64,000 nt of DNA from Collinsella sp. BG-O-102 (GTDB lineage Bacteria > Actinomycetota > Coriobacteriia > Coriobacteriales > Coriobacteriaceae), in assembly GCF_023656745.1 (NCBI RefSeq), contig NZ_JAMOKO010000006.1, forward strand, positions 1 through 64,000, read 5' to 3'. Of the stretch, positions 38,435-45,666 are shown piece by piece. Position 1 is the stretch's first letter, and each line of letters starts with the position of its first letter. The notes beneath the pieces were generated by a model, which did no database searches, was not told where the DNA came from, and saw only the letters and a program-made list of their open reading frames with translations. Both the position numbers and the translations under genes were made by a program.

Positions 38435-39805
38435 ATGCGCAGATCAATCGAATCCGTTATCGAATCATGGGCGACAAAGGACGCGTCGCGCCCCCTCCTC
38501 ATCCGTGGTGCGCGACGCGTAGGCAAAACGTACGTTGCCGAGGAAATCGGCAGACGGATCGCCGGCGATGCGTTTGTCAAACTCGACTTTCAGACCGATC
38601 TTGAGCTGATCGCTCCGCTGTTCGACTGTCCCACCGACGACGTTGACGCCATCGTGGCGCGAATCTCAGACTATAAACGCACCCCCATTCGCAAAGAAAC
38701 CGCCTTCATCCTGTTTGACGAGGTGCAGCTCTGCGAACGGGCGCTCAACTCGCTTCGCTTTTTTTCGGGTTCGGGCTGGCGCATATGCGCGACCGGCAGT
38801 CAGCTCGGCGTCGCCACGCGCAAGCGCAAGTTGCCTTTTCCCAGCGGCGTTCGTCAAGAGACCATGCATCCTATGTCGTTCGAGGAGTTTCTCTGGGCGC
38901 TCGACGAGGAGCAGATGGTCAATGCCATTCGTACCCACGCCGGCACGCTCGAGACCTACGCCGTGCACCAAGCCGCGCTCAGCCTGTTTCATCGATACCA
39001 GATCGTGGGCGGCATGCCCGCCGCCGTCAACGCATATCGCAAGACGTTATCCATCGAGGATGCGCGCGTCGAGCAGCGCGAAATCGACGAGACCTATACC
39101 GCTGATATGACCGACCCCGAAAACGGGATCAGCGGCGTGGCGGCGCGCAAGGTCTGGCGCTCCATTCCGTCCCAGCTGCTGAGATCGTCCACAAAAAAAT
39201 TCAAGTACTCCGAGGTCGAACGCGGAGGCCGTCGCGCCAAGCTTATCGAGCCGCTCGACTGGCTCGAAGGCGCCGGCATCATATCGGTCAACAACCTGAC
39301 CGAAGGCATCGAGCCTCCCCTCGTTCCCTTCGACGACGAAGATGGAAGTTTCTTTAAGGTCTATCTTCTCGATACCGGCCTCATGTTCTACAAACTCGGC
39401 ATCAACCCGCGGCTCTGGCTCGACCTCAAAGAGGATTCCGCCATAGCGCTATCTTCCGATTTCCGAGGCGCCCTGGCGGAAAACTCGGTCATGCAAGCGT
39501 TTTCGGGCAATAGCTTGCAGACGTATTACTGGGTGCCGCCGTCGTCTTGGAAGACGACCGGCGAGCTCGATTTTTTACTTCAGACCGACCGTATGGAAAT
39601 TGTGCCCGTCGAAGTAAAGTCCGCACGTAACGTGCGCGCGAGAACCCTCGGGTCGTTTATGGACAAAGCCCGATCGCCATATGCCTACATTTTGTCCGAG
39701 AACAATTTTTCCCGCAGCGAAACCGATGACGGGCGCGAGCTGCGCCACCTCCCCTTGTACGCAGCGGGCTTTATTGGAGCAAACTGCCTCAAGAGCAGTC
39801 TGTAA
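38435..39805 (+). CDS. AAA/DUF4143 family ATP-binding protein (first)
   Basis: 456 residues. An N-terminal P-loop domain has Walker A GARRVGKT (25-32) and Walker B FILFDEVQ, then the sensor-like ICATGSQLG; the middle holds VGGMPAAVNAY, frequent in this family; the C-terminal DUF4143 part contains a nuclease-fold-like ELDFLLQ...PVEVKSA. Such proteins are widespread in anaerobes and their role is unknown. AAAGGCGG precedes the ATG. A phosphatase gene follows after 33 bases. Confidence 0.9.
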   Translation: MRRSIESVIESWATKDASRPLLIRGARRVGKTYVAEEIGRRIAGDAFVKLDFQTDLELIAPLFDCPTDDVDAIVARISDYKRTPIRKETAFILFDEVQLCERALNSLRFFSGSGWRICATGSQLGVATRKRKLPFPSGVRQETMHPMSFEEFLWALDEEQMVNAIRTHAGTLETYAVHQAALSLFHRYQIVGGMPAAVNAYRKTLSIEDARVEQREIDETYTADMTDPENGISGVAARKVWRSIPSQLLRSSTKKFKYSEVERGGRRAKLIEPLDWLEGAGIISVNNLTEGIEPPLVPFDDEDGSFFKVYLLDTGLMFYKLGINPRLWLDLKEDSAIALSSDFRGALAENSVMQAFSGNSLQTYYWVPPSSWKTTGELDFLLQTDRMEIVPVEVKSARNVRARTLGSFMDKARSPYAYILSENNFSRSETDDGRELRHLPLYAAGFIGANCLKSSL

Positions 39806-39838
39806 GCCCTGCGCGACCGCCTAGAAAGGAAGCCGCTC

Positions 39839-40285
39839 ATGCAACGCATTCTTTTTATCTGCTATGGAAATATCTGTCGCTCGACGATGGCTGAGTCCGT
39901 GTTTACCGAGCTAGTGCGGCGCGCCGGGCGCGCGGGCGAGTTTGTCATTGATTCCGCTGCGACCTCGACCGAGGAGATCGGCAACCCGCCACACCACGGT
40001 ACCGTTGCCAAGCTACGCGAGGTCGGGATTCCCGTCGTCGCACATCGCGCACGTCAGGTGCGTCGCGCGGAGTATGGCGACTGGGACCACATTGTCTATA
40101 TGGACGACGAGAACGCCCGCGCCCTGTACCGATTTTTTGGGAAGGACCCCGATGGCAAGATCTCGCGCCTGCTCGATTGGACCGATCGCCCCGGCGACGT
40201 GGCCGACCCCTGGTACACCGGCAATTTCGACGCCACCTACCGCGATGTACTCGCCGGTTGCACCGCCATGCTCGAGCAGCTGTAG
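39839..40285 (+). CDS. low-molecular-weight protein-tyrosine phosphatase
   Basis: 148 residues. The catalytic P-loop C-X5-R-S is seen as CYGNICRS (residues 8-15) directly after the first strand, and the general-acid loop as DPWYTG near the end. These enzymes dephosphorylate tyrosine on proteins such as BY-kinases; no kinase or capsule cluster is nearby. AGAAAGGAAG precedes ATG. Probably cotranscribed with the ATPase gene upstream. Confidence 0.93.
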   Translation: MQRILFICYGNICRSTMAESVFTELVRRAGRAGEFVIDSAATSTEEIGNPPHHGTVAKLREVGIPVVAHRARQVRRAEYGDWDHIVYMDDENARALYRFFGKDPDGKISRLLDWTDRPGDVADPWYTGNFDATYRDVLAGCTAMLEQL

Positions 40286-40331
40286 GCGCTCGGGCGGCGC
40301 GGGCACACGGGCCACGCCATCGGCATAAAAC

Positions 40332-40395
40332 GAGCGTGGGTTTTCTCCCACTTTGAGCGCTCGAGTGCGCTCTAAACGGGAGAAAATCCACGCTC
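40332..40395. repeat. Long hairpin between convergent genes
   Basis: GAGCGTGGGTTTTCTCCC (40332-40349) pairs with GGGAGAAAATCCACGCTC (40378-40395) with one mismatch; the loop itself contains TTTGAGCGC and GCGCTCTAAA. It lies between the phosphatase and the second ATPase, which face each other, and may end transcripts, though it has the look of a dispersed element. Confidence 0.8.
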
Positions 40396-40398
40396 ATG

Positions 40399-40430
40399 AA
40401 TGTGACAAAGGGACTGCCCCTTTGCCACAT
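40399..40430. repeat. GTGACAAAG palindrome
   Basis: AATGTGACAAAGGGACTG followed by CCCCTTTGCCACAT, slightly diverged arms. It lies four bases from the long hairpin and 12 bases past the stop of the second ATPase gene. Confidence 0.85.
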
Positions 40431-40442
40431 CCGGGACTGGCC

Positions 40443-41804
40443 CTAGACCGGCTTGACCTCCAGCTTTATCCCCTCGACGCAGGAGTCGCCCAAAACATCC
40501 GAAAGGGCCCAGGTCGCATATAGCGGCAAATAGAGAACCGCTCCGTTGCGCTCAACGTTGCCTCTCGAGAAAACAATCCCGAGCCTTACGCCATATTCAG
40601 CCGTATCAAGCACATGACCGAGCGCAGCGTGCGCGTGGTAATAGGAGCCCGATTTAACCTCGATCGGAACAGCCGTCCCATCCGGCCCATCGACCACAAA
40701 GTCCACTTCACCGCGCTTTTTTGTCTGATAGTAGTAAAGCTGGCGATTTTGGGCAGCCAGCTGCTGGGCCACCACGTTTTCGTAAATGCCGCCCAGATTG
40801 GGCTCCTTGCTATCAAGATACGCCGCTTGGGCGACTCCAACGGGGTAGCGCGCCATCAACATGCCCGTATCCGATTGGTATAGCTTGAACTGCGATGGCC
40901 GTGCCGTCTTGAGCAGGGGCGACTTTGGCTCGGTTACGATATCGGCTTTGAGAGCAACGCCGGCATCGACAAGCCAGACAAAATCTCGCTGGTACTTCTC
41001 ATAATGCGCCTTGGGGTCAATGGAATTGAGCACGAAACGCTTGTGTTCGCCCTCAAGCATAATGGGGAGCTGATCGTAGATGCTCTGCACCTGAAGGGCA
41101 CGCCCGCTTGCATACTTGGAAATATCCCGTCGGTACTGTTCGTTGAGCTCTAACTGTAGCTGACGAACAGAGGCAAGGTCGCCCTGCGTGTCAAGGAAAC
41201 GCTGCACGACCTCCGGCATTCCGCCGACAACGGTATAGGTCCTGAAGTTTGCCATCATCGCGTCATGAATGTAATCAGGAATGGGCCTCTCGCTGATACA
41301 CGCGTCACGTATCGTTTGGCGAGCCCCCTCGCTCACTCCGGTTGCCCAGCAAAACTCCTCAAAATCGAGCGGGAACATCCTAAGCTCGTGGACATACCCC
41401 ACGGGATAGGACCTGACGCCCTTGAACTGGGTCCCGAGCATTGACCCCGAAAACGCCCAGCGGCATCTCCCGTCCTCAACAAGGAACTTTGCCATCGTCA
41501 TGATGTCGGGGGCCTCTTGGACCTCATCGATAAACACGAGCGTTTTGCCTGGTGCAATCGACTTTCCCGAAAGAAGCGTCACCCTGCTGATGAAATCATC
41601 GGCATCCCGCGCCTCGAGAAGAGCATCTTTTGCCTGGCGATTTTCCATGAGGTTAAGCTCGATGTAGGTTGCATGGTTGGCTTTGCCAAATGCGCGAATC
41701 GAATAGCTTTTGCCAATCTGGCGAGAACCCGTAATGAATAAGGCCTTTTGCTCGGCAGACTTCAGCCAGCGCTCCAGCTCTGCAGCTATTTTCCTGCGCA
41801 GCAT
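40443..41804 (-). CDS. AAA/DUF4143 family ATP-binding protein (second)
   Basis: About 453 residues. Walker A GSRQIGKS (26-33), Walker B LVFIDEVQEAP, sensor-like WAFSGSMLGTQ, the family VVGGMPEVVQRFL segment, and a C-terminal GEVDFVVDG...PIEVKSG motif. Same family as the gene at 38435 but clearly different in sequence, so not a recent duplicate. ATG at 41804 is six bases after GGGGAG; an in-frame ATG lies at 41828. Monocistronic, with periodic repeats in its promoter region. Confidence 0.9.
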   Translation of the reverse strand: MLRRKIAAELERWLKSAEQKALFITGSRQIGKSYSIRAFGKANHATYIELNLMENRQAKDALLEARDADDFISRVTLLSGKSIAPGKTLVFIDEVQEAPDIMTMAKFLVEDGRCRWAFSGSMLGTQFKGVRSYPVGYVHELRMFPLDFEEFCWATGVSEGARQTIRDACISERPIPDYIHDAMMANFRTYTVVGGMPEVVQRFLDTQGDLASVRQLQLELNEQYRRDISKYASGRALQVQSIYDQLPIMLEGEHKRFVLNSIDPKAHYEKYQRDFVWLVDAGVALKADIVTEPKSPLLKTARPSQFKLYQSDTGMLMARYPVGVAQAAYLDSKEPNLGGIYENVVAQQLAAQNRQLYYYQTKKRGEVDFVVDGPDGTAVPIEVKSGSYYHAHAALGHVLDTAEYGVRLGIVFSRGNVERNGAVLYLPLYATWALSDVLGDSCVEGIKLEVKPV

Positions 41805-41828
41805 AGGCTCTCCCCTCAGTGTCATCAA

Positions 41829-41904
41829 ATGAAATGCAAAGTTTTATACGCTTGATTATCGATGAAACGCAGAATTTTTAGAACCTAAAATCGGATGAAA
41901 TGCA
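41829..41904. promoter_or_regulatory. Three 33-base-spaced repeats ahead of the second DUF4143 ATPase
   Basis: ATGAAATGCA at 41829, ATGAAACGCA at 41862 and ATGAAATGCA at 41895: starts exactly 33 bases apart, each followed by an A/T-rich AGWTTT-like end. On the minus strand they flank AT-rich TATAAA and GATAAT hexamers likely to be the promoter. Operator function is inferred. Confidence 0.75.
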
Positions 41905-41947
41905 GAGATTTGAGATTACAAGCATAATAGAAGGGGCACCACCGGCG

Positions 41948-41980
41948 AATGTGACAAAAGAACTGTCCCTTTGTCACATT
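41948..41980. repeat. GTGACAAAG palindrome
   Basis: AATGTGACAAAAGAACTG followed by TCCCTTTGTCACATT, nine bases past the stop of the TIGR04076-type gene. Confidence 0.88.
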
Positions 41981-41988
41981 GCGCTCGA

Positions 41989-42318
41989 CTACTCGTCGAC
42001 GATCTCAGCAAGCCAGACGTTCAGCGTATCGACCTCGGGACAGCAGAACTTTGCCGTGCCTGGCTCGTTGCCGGGCACGGTCCCGCCATAGCGCAGGATA
42101 TCGATATAGGGAAATCCCACATGGCAGGCCATGGCACACATCTTGCCGCGGTCTCGGTCGAAGTCGAAGACGTCACCCGGCTTGTGCCCGTGATGGCAGC
42201 GGCATGTGCCCAGCTGGTCCACGCAGCTAATGCGAATACGTGGGCGCCTGCCGCGCGGGGCACCGAGCGGCTTGTTCTCGCCCGCCGCCTCGGTGCTGCT
42301 CTCGTCGGCGTTACTCAT
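41989..42318 (-). CDS. TIGR04076 family protein
   Basis: Small protein of about 109 residues. After a disordered start come cysteine-rich and aromatic motifs: CRCHHGHKPGDVFDFD, MCAMACHVGFPYIDILRYGG and KFCCPE, which match the pattern I know from the uncharacterised TIGR04076 family. The paired cysteines suggest metal or redox chemistry, unproven. ATG at 42318 lies inside the end of the kinase gene (eight-base overlap), so the two are translationally coupled. Confidence 0.8.
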   Translation of the reverse strand: MSNADESSTEAAGENKPLGAPRGRRPRIRISCVDQLGTCRCHHGHKPGDVFDFDRDRGKMCAMACHVGFPYIDILRYGGTVPGNEPGTAKFCCPEVDTLNVWLAEIVDE

Positions 42319-43135
42319 GGTCAATCACATCCAGGCAGGCCTCGATGGGAAGGCCGGCGGACTTATCCTCCTGGTCGGCATTGCGCTCGATGAGCTCCGC
42401 TACCACACGCATGGCATCGCTCGTCGCGCGCTGCAGGCTCCAACCGGCCATAACGCGGCCGACAAGCACCGCCGAGAACGTGTCGCCCGTGCCCGGAAAG
42501 TAGACCGGAATCAGCTCGAAGGGAATCGTGAAGCACTCCCCCGCCACATGGTCGTAACCGATGACGACATTCGCACCGTCGACCACAGCGCTCGTAATGA
42601 CCACCGACTTGGCGCCCAGGGCACGCACGGCATCCACAAGAGTGCGGCCCTCATCGGGCGTGATTTGCTCGGCAATGGGCGTATCGGTGAGCAGGCACGC
42701 CTCGGTGTAGTTTGGCACCGCATAGTCGGCGCACTCGAGCAGGCTGCGCATGAGACCGATCGTGGACTCGGGCACGCCGGCGTAGAGCTTGCCGTTGTCG
42801 CCCATGATGGGGTCGACGAACACCTTGGTACCCTTTTGCGCGCGACGGTGGCAGAAGTCCGAAATGATGCGCGTCTCTTCCTCGGTCACGATAAAGCCGG
42901 TAGAGATGGCGTCGAACTCAAAGCCGAGCTCCTCCCAGATGGCGAGGCTCTGGCGCACGTACTCGGTGGTGTCGTGGATGTAGAACTTGGGATAGTTGAG
43001 CGTATCGGACACAAGTGCCGTCGGCAGGTTGTGGATGCGGTAGCCCATGTGCGACAGCACCGGCAGCATGGCGGAAAGCGCGACCTTGCCGTAGCCGCAC
43101 ATATCGTTGATCAGCAGCAGCTGAGTGTTCTTCAT
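42311..43135 (-). CDS. pyridoxamine/pyridoxal kinase family protein
   Basis: PfkB/ribokinase-fold kinase of the PdxK/PdxY group, expected to phosphorylate vitamin B6 forms. Evidence: N-terminal INDMCGYGKVALSAMLPVL, the VDPIMGDNGKLY segment, NYTEACLLT and the anion-hole motif GTGDTFSAVL with its catalytic aspartate. About 274 residues from ATG 43135, preceded by GGGAG. Thiamine-type HMP kinases are a less likely alternative. Coupled to the TIGR04076 gene. Confidence 0.85.
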   Translation of the reverse strand: MKNTQLLLINDMCGYGKVALSAMLPVLSHMGYRIHNLPTALVSDTLNYPKFYIHDTTEYVRQSLAIWEELGFEFDAISTGFIVTEEETRIISDFCHRRAQKGTKVFVDPIMGDNGKLYAGVPESTIGLMRSLLECADYAVPNYTEACLLTDTPIAEQITPDEGRTLVDAVRALGAKSVVITSAVVDGANVVIGYDHVAGECFTIPFELIPVYFPGTGDTFSAVLVGRVMAGWSLQRATSDAMRVVAELIERNADQEDKSAGLPIEACLDVIDHE

Positions 43136-43200
43136 GAGGGTCTCCCTTGGTTCGGGCACGGCGCAGCAGCGCCACAGTGCGACTAAGTGTAGCGCAGGGA

Positions 43201-43247
43201 GCGTTTGCAGCGTCGAGCGGTTACGGCGTTTGGTAAAACGCCGTAAC
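43201..43247. repeat. Structured intergenic repeat element, right-end fragment
   Basis: GCGTTTGCAGCGTCGAGC followed by the hairpin TTACGGCGTTT-GGTA-AAACGCCGTAA, nearly identical to 19900-19946. The large left stems are missing. Here it lies between divergent genes, not at a stop codon. Confidence 0.85.
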
Positions 43248-43262
43248 TATAAGTTTGGTACC

Positions 43263-43325
43263 TTGACATTGATTTCTCACGCTCCTAAATTGGTTAGGCA
43301 CAAAACAATTCCACTACCTAACTAA
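43263..43325 (+). promoter_or_regulatory. MarR operon promoter with overlapping palindromes
   Basis: TTGACA (43263-43268) and TAAATT (43286-43291) are 17 bases apart. The palindrome CCTAA-ATTGG-TTAGG (43284-43298) covers the -10, and a second pair, TTGGTTAGG (43290-43298) with CCTAACTAA (43317-43325), lies over the start site. This is what an autoregulating MarR protein would bind. Confidence 0.75.
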
Positions 43326-43346
43326 AGAAAGGAGCGAAGCTTAGAT

Positions 43347-43850
43347 ATGTGTGTTGAACCACTCGTCCTTCCGCATGAGCCCGGCGGTGACCCGTCGCAA
43401 CCGGTAGACATACCCGAAGCGGTCAGCGCCGAAGACAAACTCGCCAAGCGCATCCTGAGCGGCCTGGGCTTTTGCGGCCATTACATGCATTTTCACGGCG
43501 GCGGCATATCTGGCAAGGCGCCTATTGTCTGCCTACTCGCCAAGCAGCCGACCGGCGAGCTGTCCCAACAGGAGCTCGGCATGCACTTCGACCTCAAGCC
43601 AGGGTCCCTTTCCGAGATTCTGTCCAAGCTCGAACTGGGCGGTCTTATCGAGCGCAGTCGCAATCCCAAAGACCGTCGGCAGCTCACCATCCGCCTGACC
43701 GAAGCGGGATGGGAAAAGGCCCGTGTTGAGCAGGCAGCCCGCATTCGCTTTAGGGAACAGGCCTTTAGCGCCCTTACGCACGACGAGCGCGAACAGCTCG
43801 CCGAGATGCTCGAAAAAATCCGCGTAACCTGGGAGGAACTGGATGATTAA
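43347..43850 (+). CDS. MarR family transcriptional regulator
   Basis: 167 residues. Winged helix with LSQQELGMHFDLKPGSLSEILSKLELGGLIERS and the wing NPKDRRQLTIRLTEAGW, the classic MarR DRR motif. The first 35 residues are an extra acidic/proline tail. It overlaps the next gene by eight bases and so is the first gene of a regulator-exporter operon, very likely repressing it until a drug or metabolite binds. Confidence 0.92.
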   Translation: MCVEPLVLPHEPGGDPSQPVDIPEAVSAEDKLAKRILSGLGFCGHYMHFHGGGISGKAPIVCLLAKQPTGELSQQELGMHFDLKPGSLSEILSKLELGGLIERSRNPKDRRQLTIRLTEAGWEKARVEQAARIRFREQAFSALTHDEREQLAEMLEKIRVTWEELDD

Positions 43851-45666
43851 AACCCTCATGGGAAGCATCCGCGACTACATGAAAGTCACCGTTGCCACGC
43901 CATTGCTCGTGCTTGGCGAGGTGCTCTGCGAGATGCTGATTCCATTTATCACCGCCGACATGATCGACGCCATCAAAGACGGTGCCACCGTCGCCCAGAT
44001 GCTTCCCACCGCAGGCTTTTTGGTGCTCATCGCACTGACGTCGCTCGCTTTTGGTGCCGCTGCCGGCGTCACCTGCAGTCATGCGAGCTGCGGCTTCGCC
44101 AAGAACCTGCGTCACGACCTGTTCTACAAGATCCAGACGTTCAGCTTTGCCAACATCGATGAGTTCTCGAGCTCCTCGCTCGTCACCCGCCTCACCACCG
44201 ACATCAACAACGTGCAGCAGGCCTTTATGATGCTCATCCGCATCGCCGTGCGCGCGCCGCTGGTGTTGGTCTTTGCCTTTGCCATGGCCTACGCCATGGG
44301 CGGCAGCGTCGCCATGGTCTACCTGGTCATCATTCCGCTGCTGGGCTTTGGCCTGTTCTTTATCATCTATAAGGTGCGCCCGATCTTTGCCCGCGTGTTC
44401 CGCAAGTACGACGCGCTCAACGAGTCCGTCGAGGAAAACGTCACCGGCATGCGCGTGGTCAAGAGTTACGTGCGCCAGGACTACGAGAAAGAGAAGTTCG
44501 CCACCGCCGCGCGCGACGTCCAGATGGACTTCACCCGCGCCGAAAAGCTGCTCGCCTTCAATAACCCCATGATGAACATCTGCGTCAACGGCGCGTTCGT
44601 CGTCATCATCTACCTGGGCTCCGAGCTCATCATCACGAGCCAGGGCACCTTGTTCGACGTGGGCCAGCTCTCCTCCATCTTTACCTATGGCTTCCAGATT
44701 CTGATGAGTCTGATGCAGCTGTCGATGATCTTTGTCATGGTGACCATGGCCGACGAGTCGGCACACCGCATTACCGAGGTGCTTGCCGCCGAGCCCACAA
44801 TCGCCAACCCGACCGAGCCCGTGCTCGAGGTTGCCGACGGCTCCATCGACTTTGACCACGTGAGCTTTAAGTACTCCGAGCACGCGAAGCGCCAGGCGCT
44901 CGACGATATCGACCTGCATATTAAGAGCGGCGAGACCATCGGTATTATCGGCGGCACCGGCTCGGCCAAGTCGACGCTCGTGAATCTGATCGCCCGCCTG
45001 TACGATGTCACCGAAGGCACCGTGCGCGTCGGCGGCGTGAACGTACGCAACTACGATCTGGACGCGCTGCGCCACCAGGTAGCCATGGTGCTGCAGAAAA
45101 ACGTGCTGTTTAGCGGCACCATCGCCGAAAACCTGCGCTGGGGCGACCCGAACGCCACCGACGAGGAAGTCCGCGAGGCAGCACATCTGGCCTGCGCCGA
45201 CGAGTTTGTCGACGGCTTCCCCAAGGGCTACGACACCTGGATTGAGCAGGGCGGCTCCAACGTTTCCGGCGGCCAGAAGCAGCGCCTGTGCATTGCGCGT
45301 GCCCTGCTGCGTCGCCCCAAGATCTTGATCCTGGATGACTCCACGAGCGCCGTCGACACCAAGACCGACGCCAAGATCCGCGAGGGCCTGGCGAGTTATC
45401 TGCCCAACACGACCAAGCTCATCATTGCCCAGCGTATTAGCTCCGTGCAGGATGCCGATCGCATCATCGTCATGGAGGGCGGCCGCATCAAGGACATCGG
45501 CAACCACGACGAGCTGCTCAAGACGAGCGAGATCTACCGCGAGACTTTTACCTCGCAGAACAAGATGAGCGCCGAGGGCGAGGACGCGGGCGAGACCGCT
45601 GCAGCCGGCACCGAGGCATCTGCATCGCAAACCCAGACCCAGGAAGGAGGCGAGGCACATGAGTAA
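43843..45666 (+). CDS. ABC exporter half-transporter, degenerate ATP site
   Basis: 607 residues: six membrane helices then a nucleotide-binding domain (from about residue 340). Walker A is GGTGSAKST, with Ala where Gly is usual; the signature VSGGQKQR is intact; Walker B is ILILDDSTSA, with Asp in place of the catalytic Glu. This combination marks the degenerate half of a heterodimeric multidrug exporter. The C-terminal tail is low-complexity. Overlaps the partner gene by eight bases. Confidence 0.92.
   Translation: MIKTLMGSIRDYMKVTVATPLLVLGEVLCEMLIPFITADMIDAIKDGATVAQMLPTAGFLVLIALTSLAFGAAAGVTCSHASCGFAKNLRHDLFYKIQTFSFANIDEFSSSSLVTRLTTDINNVQQAFMMLIRIAVRAPLVLVFAFAMAYAMGGSVAMVYLVIIPLLGFGLFFIIYKVRPIFARVFRKYDALNESVEENVTGMRVVKSYVRQDYEKEKFATAARDVQMDFTRAEKLLAFNNPMMNICVNGAFVVIIYLGSELIITSQGTLFDVGQLSSIFTYGFQILMSLMQLSMIFVMVTMADESAHRITEVLAAEPTIANPTEPVLEVADGSIDFDHVSFKYSEHAKRQALDDIDLHIKSGETIGIIGGTGSAKSTLVNLIARLYDVTEGTVRVGGVNVRNYDLDALRHQVAMVLQKNVLFSGTIAENLRWGDPNATDEEVREAAHLACADEFVDGFPKGYDTWIEQGGSNVSGGQKQRLCIARALLRRPKILILDDSTSAVDTKTDAKIREGLASYLPNTTKLIIAQRISSVQDADRIIVMEGGRIKDIGNHDELLKTSEIYRETFTSQNKMSAEGEDAGETAAAGTEASASQTQTQEGGEAHE

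Noticed and set aside
41829-41904. Possible small CRISPR array because of the 33-base period
   Set aside because: The repeated part is only about 10 bases, there are three units, and no cas genes are near; promoter repeats explain it better.
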